Assembly (NCBI RefSeq): GCF_000428925.1
Contig: NZ_AUAW01000011.1
Location: forward strand, 41,730 to 105,729
DNA length: 64,000 nt
Direction: 5' to 3'
Origin: Furfurilactobacillus rossiae DSM 15814
GTDB lineage: Bacteria > Bacillota > Bacilli > Lactobacillales > Lactobacillaceae
Part shown: positions 37,075 to 46,468 of the stretch, one piece after another
How positions within the stretch are numbered: the first letter of the stretch is position 1
Layout of the letters: each line of letters starts with the position of its first letter
Notes under the pieces: model-generated
What the model saw: only the letters and a program-made list of their open reading frames with translations
Database searches by the model: none
What the model was told of the DNA's origin: nothing
Translations under genes and position numbers: made by a program

Positions 37075-38279
37075 TTAATTTAGAGCCATATGGGAATCCC
37101 CAATACTTTGTTTATCTATTGATTGGGTTAATCCCGCTAATGATCGGTTTGTACCACGGTCATCGCTGGCGTTGGTACCAAAGTGCCGTGTCGCTTGTTT
37201 TTATCTTTTTGATGTTTGATAGTCAGAAGTGGCAACAAGGTGTGGCACTGATTGGCTTCGTGATTTGGGAGTGGCTCATGGTCGGCGGTTATATGGCCTA
37301 TCGTAAAAAAGCCAATAATCGGTGGATCTTTTACGGCGCATTTTTATTGAGTATTGTCCCACTGCTGTTTGTTAAGATTACGCCCGCCATTAATCCTGGA
37401 CATACTTCTTTATTTGGATTTTTGGGGATTAGCTATTTAACCTTTAGGTCAGTTGGGATGATCATGGAAATGCGGGATGGCATTATTAAAGAATTCCATC
37501 CGATGCTGTTTCTTGAGTTTCTACTGTTTATGCCAACCATTTCGTCGGGACCAATTGATCGGTACAGACGTTGGCTTGATGATTATCAAAAAGTTCCCGA
37601 TCGCGAAAAATATGTTGGCATGATTGAAAAAGCCGTGCATTACATTTTCTTGGGCTTTATGTATAAGTTTTTATTAGCCTATTTGTTTGGTACCATGCTT
37701 GTACCAAAGCTAGAAACGTTAACGTTGCGCTATGGTGGAACAGGCTTCTCATGGCCACTGGTCGGAGTGATGTATGCTTGGTCGATGTACTTGTTCTTTG
37801 ACTTCGCCGGATATTCTTTATTCGCGGTTGCCATCTCATATTTGATGGGTATCGAAACACCGATGAACTTTAACCGGCCATTCCAGTCTCATAACTTGAA
37901 GGACTTCTGGAATCGTTGGCACATGACGCTATCATTCTGGTTCCGTGATTTTGTCTTCATGCGATTAGTTTTTGCCATGATGAAAAACAAGATTTTTAAG
38001 AGCCGGGTAACGGTCAGCAATGTTGCCTATATTTTTAATATGTTAATCATGGGTTTCTGGCATGGGGTAACCTGGTATTACATTGCTTATGGGTTACTAC
38101 ATGGTGTTGGACTAGTCGTCAACGATTGGTGGCTACGCTTTAAGAAGAAGCATCGTGAGAGTATTCCGCATAATAAACTGACGGAAGCATTTGCGATTTT
38201 TCTGACGTTCAACTTCGTTTGTTTTAGTTTCTTGCTCTTCTCTGGATTCTTGAGCAAACTTTGGTTCGGTCATTATTAA
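37071..38279 (+). CDS. dltB: D-alanyl transfer protein DltB (MBOAT)
   Basis: Membrane-bound O-acyltransferase, 402 aa, that takes D-alanine from DltC and passes it across the membrane. About eleven hydrophobic segments are visible. The catalytic histidine of the MBOAT family is His331 in MGFWHGVTWYY, and the DltC-facing region is around FNRPFQSHNLKDFWNRWHM. Starts within the dltA stop. A 63-nt gap precedes dltC. Confidence 0.96.
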   Translation: MINLEPYGNPQYFVYLLIGLIPLMIGLYHGHRWRWYQSAVSLVFIFLMFDSQKWQQGVALIGFVIWEWLMVGGYMAYRKKANNRWIFYGAFLLSIVPLLFVKITPAINPGHTSLFGFLGISYLTFRSVGMIMEMRDGIIKEFHPMLFLEFLLFMPTISSGPIDRYRRWLDDYQKVPDREKYVGMIEKAVHYIFLGFMYKFLLAYLFGTMLVPKLETLTLRYGGTGFSWPLVGVMYAWSMYLFFDFAGYSLFAVAISYLMGIETPMNFNRPFQSHNLKDFWNRWHMTLSFWFRDFVFMRLVFAMMKNKIFKSRVTVSNVAYIFNMLIMGFWHGVTWYYIAYGLLHGVGLVVNDWWLRFKKKHRESIPHNKLTEAFAIFLTFNFVCFSFLLFSGFLSKLWFGHY

Positions 38280-38342
38280 ACCAAGTGATTTAATTTAGTA
38301 ACACGTTGTTATTGCTAGCTAATTACAGGAGGAAAACTAATT

Positions 38343-38579
38343 ATGGATGTTAAAGAAACGGTTATTTCAATTTTGAACGACTTAACGGGGAACGATGTTT
38401 CGGAAGATATGGACACAAACTTATTTGATTCTGGTTTGATGGATTCAATGGGTTCAGTTCAGTTGTTACTCGAATTACAAAGTCAGTTAGGTGTTAACGT
38501 ACCTGTATCTGAATTTGTTCGCAGCGAATGGGACACCCCTAATAAAATTGTGACTAAGGTGGAAGGACTTGTAGACTAA
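38343..38579 (+). CDS. dltC: D-alanyl carrier protein DltC
   Basis: 78-aa acyl-carrier protein that holds D-alanine as a thioester on phosphopantetheine. The attachment serine is Ser35 in the motif MDSMGS. The acidic four-helix composition is typical. ATG 38343 follows AGGAGGAAAA. It overlaps nothing but is 2 nt from dltD. Confidence 0.96.
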   Translation: MDVKETVISILNDLTGNDVSEDMDTNLFDSGLMDSMGSVQLLLELQSQLGVNVPVSEFVRSEWDTPNKIVTKVEGLVD

Positions 38580-38581
38580 TC

Positions 38582-39856
38582 ATGAATTCCTCGAAACGAC
38601 TTTGGTTGATTATCGGCCCGGTCATTACGGCATTCATCATTTTACTTTTGCTATTACTTTCGCCAATTAACTTTGCTCACAACTCGGCGGAAACGGAGCG
38701 TCGCGCGGCGGTTTCATTAGCGCCACAAGTTTTTAAGGGCCGTCAGATTAAAAAGCAGGCGTTAGCTGGTAAGTACGTGCCATTTTTTGGCTCTAGTGAG
38801 CTGTCACGGATGGATCCATTGCATCCATCAGTTTTGGCGCAAAAGTATCACCGTAATTACCGTCCGTTTTTGCTCGGCGCGGCCGGTACACAATCGTTAA
38901 CACAGTATTATTCGATGCAAACGATTGACACTCAGATGAAAAATAAAAAAGCAGTGTTCATTATTTCTCCTCAGTGGTTTGTGCCACAGGGTGCCCGTCC
39001 GGACGCTTTTGGATTCTACTATTCCAAGCTTCAGACCGTCGATTGGCTCCAACAAATTCAGAACACAAAGATGAATCGGTATGCAGCCCAAAGATTGTTG
39101 GAGATGCCTTCCGGTCATTCAGACCATGCGATTGCTCAAATGTTACGTAAAGTAGCTAAGGGTAAGCCGTTGTCAAATTACAATCGTCTTCAATTATCCG
39201 TTAGTGCTTTGATTTTATCTCATGAAGATCAACTTTTCTCCGATTATCGTTTAGGGCATAACTTGAGTAAGATTGACAAGGGCGTCAAGCAATTGCCAGA
39301 TTCGCAAAGTTATTCTGCACTCGACAAAACGGCAACTACGTTGGGTAAAGAGAACACAACCAATAATTCGCTGGGTATCAAGAATAGTTTTTACAGTAAT
39401 CGTTTACGTGGTCATGTTGCAGAGCTAAAGGGTGAGCAGGCTAAGTTTGATTACCGAAAATCTCCTGAATACAGTGATTTTGAGCTGGTACTGAATCAGT
39501 TTGCACAAACGCATACGGATGTCCTTTTCATCTTGCCACCAATCAATGAGCGGTGGGCCAAGTATACGGGACTTAATCGTGAGATGATCGACCAAACGAA
39601 CAATAAGATCAAGCAGCAATTGTCCTCACAAGGTTTCAATAATGTGCTTGATTTGAGCCAGGATGGCGGTCAACCATACTTTATGGAAGACACGATTCAC
39701 TTAGGTTGGCGTGGTTGGGTTGCTGTGGATAAGGGTGTTCGTCCATTCATGGCTAACAAACAGGCTAAACCGAAGTATCACATCAATACACGTTACTACT
39801 CAAAAGACTGGCAACAGTTGGATCCAACGGCACAAAATCTGACCAATTTTAAATAG
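38582..39856 (+). CDS. dltD: D-alanyl transfer enzyme DltD
   Basis: Extracellular membrane-anchored enzyme for the last D-alanine transfer to lipoteichoic acid, 424 aa. One N-terminal anchor helix (about 8-28) is followed by an SGNH-like domain: serine in FFGSSELSRMDP (about residue 65) and the Asp-His pair in MEDTIHLGWRGW. Last gene of dltXABCD; a terminator follows. Confidence 0.95.
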   Translation: MNSSKRLWLIIGPVITAFIILLLLLLSPINFAHNSAETERRAAVSLAPQVFKGRQIKKQALAGKYVPFFGSSELSRMDPLHPSVLAQKYHRNYRPFLLGAAGTQSLTQYYSMQTIDTQMKNKKAVFIISPQWFVPQGARPDAFGFYYSKLQTVDWLQQIQNTKMNRYAAQRLLEMPSGHSDHAIAQMLRKVAKGKPLSNYNRLQLSVSALILSHEDQLFSDYRLGHNLSKIDKGVKQLPDSQSYSALDKTATTLGKENTTNNSLGIKNSFYSNRLRGHVAELKGEQAKFDYRKSPEYSDFELVLNQFAQTHTDVLFILPPINERWAKYTGLNREMIDQTNNKIKQQLSSQGFNNVLDLSQDGGQPYFMEDTIHLGWRGWVAVDKGVRPFMANKQAKPKYHINTRYYSKDWQQLDPTAQNLTNFK

Positions 39857-39924
39857 TTAGAGATTTTGTCTCAGTAGTGCGCACGTTAATGTTTTAAAAG
39901 TATTTTTAGACTAATTAGTCGTAA

Positions 39925-39966
39925 AAAAAACACTTCAGTCCATAATGGATTTGAAGTGTTTTTTCA
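39925..39966 (+). terminator. terminator after dltD
   Basis: AAAACACTTCA and TGAAGTGTTTT stem with an inner CCAT/ATGG helix. Runs of A before and T after would let it act for both strands, toward the - strand gene at 40044 as well. Confidence 0.88.
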
Positions 39967-40043
39967 TACATAGATGCCTGTTTATGTGTGGAGTCGTCAG
40001 AGCGGGTAGGTCCTTAAATTGAGGACAATTGAGAGTCGTGTTG

Positions 40044-40553
40044 TTATTTTGACTGCTCCGCGTCGTTGGTATCTTCACTATGAATGTTTAAGCTCGGTAC
40101 TCTGGCGGCAACTTCACCGACGATGTTTTTTGGATCACTCTGAATGATAAACGTCACATGGTCCTTATGAATTTCATCAACGGTTCCTTCAGTAGCGGCA
40201 CCAGTAATGATTTCGATTTCTTGGGCAAGAAAACCGGCCTCAAAGTCGAAACTTGCTTCAGGATAGGCAGCTAACCGATGACTGACTGCCGGACCGTTTA
40301 GTTCGAAACGTTGTTGTTTGCGACCACCGTGAGTTTGAACCAGCCGACCAAAATTAAGTTGTGTGAACAACGTGGTAATGGCTTGTTCTTCTGAAAGAGG
40401 GTTTTGACGCGCCATTTGACGGCCAATCCAATAGAGAATGGTCAACTGGTCACTGCCCAGAATAGCGGGAAGTACTTCGTCGCGGATGAAACCAGCGCCG
40501 AGTGCAGACACTGCGGGCTGTTGTAAAAGTTTATTATAGGTTGATTGGTCCAT
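40044..40553 (-). CDS. yslB: YslB family protein (DUF2507)
   Basis: 169-aa cytoplasmic protein of the DUF2507 family, function unknown. Family features are the N-terminal LGAGFIRDEVLPAILG, the following ILYWIGRQMARQ helix, and FDFEAGFLAQEIEIITG near position 105. It faces the racE cluster; in Bacillus yslB is likewise next to racE, rdgB and ysnB. A sulfur-metabolism-like 4-vinyl reductase fold is sometimes suggested for this family, which I cannot verify here. Its start has GGAGACC upstream on the - strand. Confidence 0.85.
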   Translation of the reverse strand: MDQSTYNKLLQQPAVSALGAGFIRDEVLPAILGSDQLTILYWIGRQMARQNPLSEEQAITTLFTQLNFGRLVQTHGGRKQQRFELNGPAVSHRLAAYPEASFDFEAGFLAQEIEIITGAATEGTVDEIHKDHVTFIIQSDPKNIVGEVAARVPSLNIHSEDTNDAEQSK

Positions 40554-40680
40554 GACTGGTCTCCTTAAGATACATAAATTACTTTAATTATAGCCTTGCA
40601 GCGGCAAACTTTCATCCGTCAAAAAAGACTGGACAGAAGTTTTCAGACTGCATGCTTGAAAAAGACCACAGAAAGCGTCA

Positions 40681-40689
40681 TGCTATAGT
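40681..40689 (+). promoter_or_regulatory. extended -10 promoter of the racE cluster
   Basis: TGcTATAGT with no well-spaced -35; TTGAAA at 40656 is 22 nt away. Confidence 0.45.
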
Positions 40690-40745
40690 TTCAAGTTTTT
40701 TAGAGAACGAAAAAAGTACGAAAACATAAAGGGGCGTTTGTCATT

Positions 40746-41570
40746 ATGGTTGAAATGGATAAAACTCGGTTGCGGGCAGATTTGCCAATTGGCTTTTTAG
40801 ATTCTGGTGTCGGCGGTTTAACGGTGGTTAAGCAGGCACTGCGTCAATTGCCAAACGAGACGATCCGCTTCATTGGTGATCAAGCTCGATTGCCCTATGG
40901 GCCAAGACCCGCTGAACAGGTTGTCGATTTTACTTGGCAGATGGTTCATTTTCTAGAAAAGCAAGGCATTAAAATGCTGGTCATTGCGTGCAATACCGCA
41001 ACTGCTGCCGCACTGCCAGATCTGCAAAAGAAAATGACGATTCCCGTTATCGGTGTGATTGATCCAGGTTCCAAGGCGGCCATCAAGGCTTCAAAAAATG
41101 GCCATATTGGAGTTATTGCAACAGAGGGAACAGTCAAAAGTGGCTCTTATGCACGGGCGATTCATACACAGAATGCTACGGTTGATGTGCAGAGTGTGGC
41201 CTGCCCGAAGTTTGTCACGCTTGTTGAAAGCAATGAATACCAAGCACCGATTGCAAAACAAATCGTAGCACAGGGGCTGCAACCGTTTTCCAATAGCAAG
41301 GTTGACACGCTGGTCATGGGGTGTACGCATTACCCGTTGTTACGGCCGCTGATTCAAAATGTCATGGGGAGTAATGTAACCTTGATTGACTCCGGAGCAG
41401 AAACTGTCAATGTGGTAGCGCAGTTGCTTGATGTTTATCATATGGCTGCTAAGAAAAAGGTTGGCGAAGATCATTACTTTACAACCGGTTCGCCAGCAAT
41501 GTTCAAAACGATCGCGATGCAGTGGCTTGAATTATCGGGAATGAATGTGGATAAAGCGGTCATTGATTGA
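40746..41570 (+). CDS. murI: glutamate racemase
   Basis: Cofactor-independent racemase making D-glutamate for peptidoglycan, 274 aa. Both catalytic cysteines are present: Cys82 in VIACNTATAA and Cys193 in MGCTHYP. The start region GFLDSGVGGLTV contains the catalytic Asp-Ser pair. ATG 40746 is 11 nt from AAAGGGG; the second ATG at 40755 is farther away. First gene of a run with rdgB and a phosphodiesterase (the racE-ysnA-ysnB order of Bacillus). Confidence 0.96.
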   Translation: MVEMDKTRLRADLPIGFLDSGVGGLTVVKQALRQLPNETIRFIGDQARLPYGPRPAEQVVDFTWQMVHFLEKQGIKMLVIACNTATAAALPDLQKKMTIPVIGVIDPGSKAAIKASKNGHIGVIATEGTVKSGSYARAIHTQNATVDVQSVACPKFVTLVESNEYQAPIAKQIVAQGLQPFSNSKVDTLVMGCTHYPLLRPLIQNVMGSNVTLIDSGAETVNVVAQLLDVYHMAAKKKVGEDHYFTTGSPAMFKTIAMQWLELSGMNVDKAVID

Positions 41571-41631
41571 AATTTTTACTGAAAATGGTCATTATTAAGG
41601 GTGTAAGACAATAACAAGGTGGAGGCTAGTT

Positions 41632-42234
41632 ATGGCAGATACAATTGTAATTGCAACTCAAAATGAAGGTAAAGCTGCGGAATACCGCAAACGGTTTGCA
41701 ACACTGGGGATTAAAGTGCTGACGCTAAAAGATTTTCCTGGTGTGACGATGCCGCCAGAAGATGGTAGTTCGTTTGCTGAAAACGCTCAAATCAAGGCAG
41801 ACGCACTGGCGAAGACGGTCGAATTACCGATTATTGCAGACGATTCTGGTCTCCAGGTCGATGCGCTAAATGGTGAACCTGGTATCCACTCAGCCCGTTA
41901 CGCCGGCAACCATGATGACGAAGCAAACAACCGTAAGCTTTTGGCAGCCATGGACAAGGTGCCGGATGATGAACGCACGGCTAATTTTCACACGACGATC
42001 GTGGCCGTTAAGCCAAATGGTAAACGGTTATTTGTTAGTGGTGATGTGCGGGGCACGATTCTACGTGAGGCGCGTGGTAAAGATGGTTTCGGTTATGACC
42101 CACTATTTTACGTGGCTTCAAAGAAAAAGACGTTTGCCCAGATGAACATGGATGAAAAAAACGAAATTAGTCATCGTGGCAAAGCCATGGATTCATTGAT
42201 GGCACAATTTCCAATTTGGTGGCGTGAAGACTGA
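41632..42234 (+). CDS. rdgB: XTP/dITP diphosphatase (RdgB/HAM1)
   Basis: Housecleaning pyrophosphatase that hydrolyses non-canonical purine triphosphates (XTP, dITP) and keeps them out of DNA, 200 aa. Family motifs are VIATQNEGKAAEY at the N-terminus, the acidic DDSGLQVDAL, and GKDGFGYDPLFY followed by SHRGKAM at the C-terminal end. Start ATG 41632 behind AAGGTGGAGG. Its last base is the first base of the next gene. Confidence 0.95.
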   Translation: MADTIVIATQNEGKAAEYRKRFATLGIKVLTLKDFPGVTMPPEDGSSFAENAQIKADALAKTVELPIIADDSGLQVDALNGEPGIHSARYAGNHDDEANNRKLLAAMDKVPDDERTANFHTTIVAVKPNGKRLFVSGDVRGTILREARGKDGFGYDPLFYVASKKKTFAQMNMDEKNEISHRGKAMDSLMAQFPIWWRED

Positions 42235-42779
42235 TGAAATTACTAGTGGTAAGTGACAGTCATGGTGATCGAGACATTTTGGTAACTCTTGCTGATCGGT
42301 TTACAGGTCAAGTGGATGCTTTTTGTCACTGTGGTGATTCTGAATTGCCAGCGGACGATCCAGTATGGAAAAATTATCATGTGGTCGGCGGTAATATGGA
42401 TTTTGATTCTTCGTATCCTGTATCACAGACGGTCACAGTGGATGGCAAACGAATTTTCTTGACACATGGTCATTGTTACGGAATCAAACAAGATTTAACG
42501 CGACTGGCATTAGCCGCACGGGAAGCAAAGGCAGACTTTGCTTTTTTTGGACACTCGCATGAATTGGGCGTGGTTGAAACATCTGGGATTGTTTTCTTGA
42601 ATCCTGGCAGTATTAGTCAACCGCGTGGCCAATATGCAAGTCTAGGTGGTACGTTTGCACTGGTCACATCAACCGGTGATCACACGACGATTGAGTTTTG
42701 CACGCGAGATGGACGTACTATTCCAGAATTAACTGTTACTTACGGAGGAAAAACTAAGCATGGTAGCAAAGACATTTAA
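42234..42779 (+). CDS. YfcE/MJ0936-family metallophosphodiesterase
   Basis: 181-aa calcineurin-like phosphoesterase. Metal-binding motifs in order: SDSHGD (residues 7-12), HCGDSE, GGNMD, THGHCYG and FGHSHELG. Bacillus YsnB and E. coli YfcE are close in type; the natural substrate is unknown. It overlaps rdgB by one base and the next reading frame by 20 nt. Confidence 0.92.
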   Translation: MKLLVVSDSHGDRDILVTLADRFTGQVDAFCHCGDSELPADDPVWKNYHVVGGNMDFDSSYPVSQTVTVDGKRIFLTHGHCYGIKQDLTRLALAAREAKADFAFFGHSHELGVVETSGIVFLNPGSISQPRGQYASLGGTFALVTSTGDHTTIEFCTRDGRTIPELTVTYGGKTKHGSKDI

Positions 42780-43614
42780 GTTTGATGACGATTTAGAAGT
42801 TAACCGACTGGGTTATGGCACGATGCAGTTGCCAGGAAAGGGTGTTTGGGGGCCAAATGCGAATCCTAAGGCTGCAGTTGATGTGATGGATGCTGTTCTG
42901 AACAGTGATGTTAACTTCATTGATACGGCCGATGCGTATGGTCCACTGTTTGCTAATGATTATGTTAGACAAGCTTTGCAGGATTATGAGGGTGCTCATA
43001 AAATGATTGCTACTAAAGTTGGTTTTACCAGACAAGGACCAGATGTTTGGACGCCGCTTGGCAATCCTGATTATCTCCGTCAACAAGTTGAGATAAATCT
43101 TTTTTCATTGGGGTTGGAAAGTCTTGATTTGATTCAACTGCATCGAATTGATCCGCATTATCCATTAGCTGACCAAGTTGGTGTGCTGGCCGATATGAAA
43201 AAAGAAGGCAAGGTTAAACATATTGGGTTAAGCCAGGTTACGATTGATGATATTGAAGCAGCTCAAAAGATTACGCCGATTGCATCAGTTCAGAATCGTT
43301 ACAATTTAACAGATAGACATGATGAAGGCGTCTTGAACTACGCCGATCAGCACCATATTGCCTTTATTCCATGGTATCCATTGGCGACGGGGCATCTTGC
43401 CACAGCCACTGGTCCATTGGCCGATATTGCGAAGGCACATCGCGCGACTCCGGCTCAAATAGCATTGGCATGGTTATTGCATCGTTCAGACGTGATTCTA
43501 CCGATTCCTGGGACTAGCAATGTCAATCACTTCTTTAGCAACACTGCTGCCTCGAGAATTACACTATCGGCGGAAGAAATGACCCAGCTCACGAACTTGG
43601 GTGACGCAGAATAA
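42760..43614 (+). CDS. aldo/keto reductase
   Basis: 284-aa NAD(P)H-dependent oxidoreductase of the AKR superfamily with a TIM-barrel fold. The catalytic tetrad is visible: Asp and Tyr in IDTADAYG, Lys in MIATKVGF and His in LIQLHRID. The cofactor part near the C-terminus is PIPGTSNVNHFFSN. Substrate not predictable. ATG 42760 uses the GGAGGAAA sequence inside the end of the preceding gene; that 20-nt overlap suggests coupled translation. Confidence 0.93.
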   Translation: MVAKTFKFDDDLEVNRLGYGTMQLPGKGVWGPNANPKAAVDVMDAVLNSDVNFIDTADAYGPLFANDYVRQALQDYEGAHKMIATKVGFTRQGPDVWTPLGNPDYLRQQVEINLFSLGLESLDLIQLHRIDPHYPLADQVGVLADMKKEGKVKHIGLSQVTIDDIEAAQKITPIASVQNRYNLTDRHDEGVLNYADQHHIAFIPWYPLATGHLATATGPLADIAKAHRATPAQIALAWLLHRSDVILPIPGTSNVNHFFSNTAASRITLSAEEMTQLTNLGDAE

Positions 43615-43707
43615 TGATTGACGAATGAAAACGGTTTTGTGCGTTTGCGGTTTATGGTATGCTGATGCTAAGTACATGATTCATTATGAAAAGTTGGAGG
43701 AAAGATT

Positions 43708-44121
43708 ATGACAGGTGGCGTAATTGCAGCAATTGCATTCTTAATTTTGGCAATCTTTATTAGCATTTTTCTGATGGTGTTATTGCGGACATTTCACGAA
43801 GTTAACCAGAGTGTCGCAGTTATCCGTAGCTCTGTGGATGTTTTATCCAAGCAGGTAGAGGATATTCTTGGCAATGCAAACGAGCTGTTAGATGATGTGA
43901 ATCATAAAGTTGCAACAGTGGATCCGGTCTTTCAGGCCGCTGCTGATTTAGGTGAAAGTGTTTCAGACTTAAACAACGCAACACGTGATTTGACCACACG
44001 GGTTACCAGCACTGGTAAAAGTGCAGGTAAGGTAGGTGTTGCTACCAAGGCTGCTAACTCTGTTTATAAGATGTATCGAAACCATCAAACGAAAAAACAG
44101 TCTCGGACAACGAATAAATAA
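43708..44121 (+). CDS. DUF948 membrane protein (YtxG-like)
   Basis: 137-aa protein with an N-terminal membrane helix (about 3-27) and a cytoplasmic or surface helical part with the DUF948 look (DVLSKQVEDILGNANELLDDVNHKV, shown here only as position 46-70). The C-terminus is basic. In Firmicutes ytxG and ytxH are paired stress-related genes of unclear function, and the following gene is a YtxH-type protein, supporting the call. Confidence 0.82.
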   Translation: MTGGVIAAIAFLILAIFISIFLMVLLRTFHEVNQSVAVIRSSVDVLSKQVEDILGNANELLDDVNHKVATVDPVFQAAADLGESVSDLNNATRDLTTRVTSTGKSAGKVGVATKAANSVYKMYRNHQTKKQSRTTNK

Positions 44122-44141
44122 CGTGAAAGAAGGACGACAAA

Positions 44142-44747
44142 ATGGCTAAAGGTTTTTGGTTAGGGCTAGTGTTAGGCGGTGCTGCAGCTTATGCTGGGTA
44201 TCGTTCATTATCACAGGAACAACGCGATAAATTACGTGAAGAAGCAACAGAACGTTATCAGGCAGTTCGCGATCGTGCTGTTGATTATGCATTTTACGCC
44301 GCCGATGCAGTGGACGATGCCAAGGAATCATTGAAAGACTACACGGAATCGGCTAATGAATCAGCACATGATTTTGCCGGTTCATTAGGTGATCGTGGTG
44401 CTTCATTCCGTGACCGTTTCCGTCAGAAGCATGACGACTTTGATGATGAGACAGCTTCATTGCGGGACGAACTGAACGGTGTTAATGACGAAGATGATGA
44501 TGACGACAGCGACGACATTGTGATTACTGCTGATAGTAAATTAACTTCGGAAGCTTCTGCGGCTGAGGCCAGTGCACAATCAGCTACAGACAAAGCTGCT
44601 AGTGCCGCAAAGTCCACGGCTAACTCCGCTAAGTCACTCGCCAGCGCTGCGCAAAGCAAGGCAAGCCAAACAAGTTCAGCTGCTAAGTCAGCGACTTCAA
44701 CAGCAAAAAGTGCTGCTGACAGCGCCAGCGATAAAGCAAAAAAATAA
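44142..44747 (+). CDS. YtxH-like stress protein with low-complexity Ala/Ser tail
   Basis: 201-aa protein. The N-terminal GLVLGGAAAYAGYRSLS glycine/alanine segment is the YtxH-type membrane insertion. The middle (about 25-120) is acidic and helical, with an Asp/Glu run around DEDDDDDSDD. The last about 75 residues are Ala/Ser/Lys repeats (such as KSTANSAKSLASAAQ) that may form a coiled or LEA-like helix. Function unknown. 20 nt after the DUF948 gene and followed by a strong terminator. Confidence 0.75.
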   Translation: MAKGFWLGLVLGGAAAYAGYRSLSQEQRDKLREEATERYQAVRDRAVDYAFYAADAVDDAKESLKDYTESANESAHDFAGSLGDRGASFRDRFRQKHDDFDDETASLRDELNGVNDEDDDDDSDDIVITADSKLTSEASAAEASAQSATDKAASAAKSTANSAKSLASAAQSKASQTSSAAKSATSTAKSAADSASDKAKK

Positions 44748-44766
44748 CTATTATTGATTTTCAATC

Positions 44767-44812
44767 AAAAATGCTTCAATTCACACCAACGTGAATTGAA
44801 GCATTTTTGTTG
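44767..44812 (+). terminator. terminator after the ytxG/ytxH-like pair
   Basis: Perfect 18-bp stem (44767-44784 with 44791-44808), loop ACCAAC, T-rich end. Confidence 0.92.
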
Positions 44813-44880
44813 AGTTGATTGTTTTGTATTAGTAATATAAGTAATTGTATAATAAGAAAAAAGCTAACGGAGGCGCTAAT

Positions 44881-45105
44881 ATGAAACCATCGTTTTATCC
44901 AACACATTATGTTAGTAGCATCGTTGTGTTGGCCTGGCTCATTGTAATGGCAGTTAATCGTGCTCTGGCGGGTAATCTCAGTTTAATGGACAGTTTGCTG
45001 TTGCTGTTTGGTGTGACAGTGATGCTTGTCCTTATTATCGTTAACCTTGTTAATCTATTTAAATGGCGACGCAAGTCCTGGCATCCTGGTCCAAGACTTT
45101 ATTAA
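44881..45105 (+). CDS. small two-helix membrane protein, unknown function
   Basis: 74-aa protein with two hydrophobic segments (about residues 11-28 and 36-58) and a basic C-terminus (KWRRKSWHPGPRLY). I do not recognise the family. ATG 44881 is preferred over ATG 44845 because GGAGGC lies 7 nt before it. It stands alone between two terminators, so it has its own transcript. AGTAATATAAG near 44832-44842 may include its -10 box. Confidence 0.65.
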   Translation: MKPSFYPTHYVSSIVVLAWLIVMAVNRALAGNLSLMDSLLLLFGVTVMLVLIIVNLVNLFKWRRKSWHPGPRLY

Positions 45106-45146
45106 TGGACGCTGATAATTTTAGTCATACTGATTACATTGAGAGA

Positions 45147-45198
45147 AAAAGCCACTGAGAATTCCGGAGATAGTTTCGGAATTTTCAGTGGCTTTTAG
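45147..45198. terminator. bidirectional terminator between convergent genes
   Basis: 20-bp stem (45147-45166 with 45177-45196, one mismatch) with A and T flanks, serving both the small membrane gene and pepQ. Confidence 0.88.
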
Positions 45199-45238
45199 AA
45201 ACCTAAATTTTAACGCCAGGTGTGATGCGTTTATTGGA

Positions 45239-46345
45239 TTAACCGACGTAAGTTAAGTCTTTGCTGGTGTGAGTGAATGGTTCACAACCATCGGCGGTAA
45301 TGTGGACACAATCTTCAATCCGAACACCAGCGACGTCAGGAATGTAAATTCCAGGTTCAATTGAGAAGCACATGCCTTCTTTCAGCACCAGATCATTACC
45401 CTCCATAATGCTTGGAAATTCATGCTCAGATTGCCCCATACCGTGACCGAGACGGTGAATAAAGTACTCTCCATAGCCTGCTTTACTAATAATATCACGC
45501 GCAACTTTATCTAACTGGGCGGCGGTAATGCCTGGTTTAGCGGCGTCCATGGCTGCCAATTGAGCTTCTAAACAAACTTTATAGATATCTGCTTGTTTGT
45601 CTGACAGTTTGCCAAGAGCGACAGTCCGCGAAGCATCTGAGATGTAGCCTTCATGAATAGTTCCTAAATCGAACAGAATGAGTTCGTTATTTTCAATTTT
45701 ATTGGCGCCAGTTGCACCGTGTGGTTCGGCAGCGTGTGCACCGGCCTGAATTAGGGTGTCAAAACTCATGTTCATCACGCCGCGTTTCATTAACGCGTAT
45801 TGTAATTCGGCAGCGACACGTTGCTCAGGAACACCGGCAGCAACAGCCTTAAAGCCAATTTCAAAGGCGTAGTCAGCTTCAGCGCCAGCAGCGTTAAGTA
45901 ACTCAATCTCGTGTGGTGTCTTTATGACACGCAAATTAGCAATGTAATCTGTGGCGTCTAAGTCAAACATCGCGTCAGGGAACTGTTCATGCATTTTGTT
46001 GAATCGCTCAATGGTTAAGTTACCCATTTCGATGGCCCATTTAGCAGGTGAAGAAGTGCGGGCCTTAATTTGGCCGGCAATCATTGCATAGGCATTTTCG
46101 TGGTCTAAGTACCCGTACACGCCGTAAGGCCAGCCGGTATCCTTGACGGCCTCAACCTCCAGAGCAGGACAGAACAAGAAAGGATCAGCATCTGGAAAAA
46201 CGAACAGGGCCAGCACCCGTTCAATGGGGTCTGATCCAAAGCCCGTTAAATACTGAATTGTTTGAAAGTTGCTAAAGTAGCCAAGATCCATTCCTTGTTT
46301 GCCGATCCATTGCTGAACTTGTTTGAGTTGTGAATAATCTGCCAT
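45239..46345 (-). CDS. pepQ: Xaa-Pro dipeptidase (M24B)
   Basis: Cytosolic metallopeptidase cleaving dipeptides with C-terminal proline, part of the casein/peptide utilisation set, 368 aa. The creatinase N-domain is followed by the pita-bread catalytic domain with metal ligands in LILFDLGTIHEGYISDASRT (two Asp), HRLGHGMGQSEHE (His), SIEPGIY (Glu) and RIEDCV (Glu). It is divergent to ccpA with 209 nt between them, the same arrangement as in other lactobacilli, where the intergenic cre site controls both. Confidence 0.95.
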   Translation of the reverse strand: MADYSQLKQVQQWIGKQGMDLGYFSNFQTIQYLTGFGSDPIERVLALFVFPDADPFLFCPALEVEAVKDTGWPYGVYGYLDHENAYAMIAGQIKARTSSPAKWAIEMGNLTIERFNKMHEQFPDAMFDLDATDYIANLRVIKTPHEIELLNAAGAEADYAFEIGFKAVAAGVPEQRVAAELQYALMKRGVMNMSFDTLIQAGAHAAEPHGATGANKIENNELILFDLGTIHEGYISDASRTVALGKLSDKQADIYKVCLEAQLAAMDAAKPGITAAQLDKVARDIISKAGYGEYFIHRLGHGMGQSEHEFPSIMEGNDLVLKEGMCFSIEPGIYIPDVAGVRIEDCVHITADGCEPFTHTSKDLTYVG

Positions 46346-46451
46346 AACTTCGCCTCATTTTTCATGTTAATTTTGAAAATCAAATGTAAAACCAGTATAT
46401 CACACCAGTGGCTTCCGACTTGCAGACCACAAAGGTTTGATTTATATTAAA

Positions 46452-46466
46452 AGTAAGCGGTTTCAT
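46452..46466 (-). promoter_or_regulatory. cre-like site between pepQ and ccpA
   Basis: On the - strand ATGAAACCGCTTACT matches the catabolite responsive element WTGNAANCGNWNNCA in all defined positions but the last. It sits directly before the ccpA -35 box. Confidence 0.6.
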
Positions 46467-46468
46467 GA

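Noticed and set aside
44423..44764. Long Ala/Leu/Ser frame on the - strand
   Set aside because: Antisense of the YtxH-like low-complexity tail; no start signal or family features.
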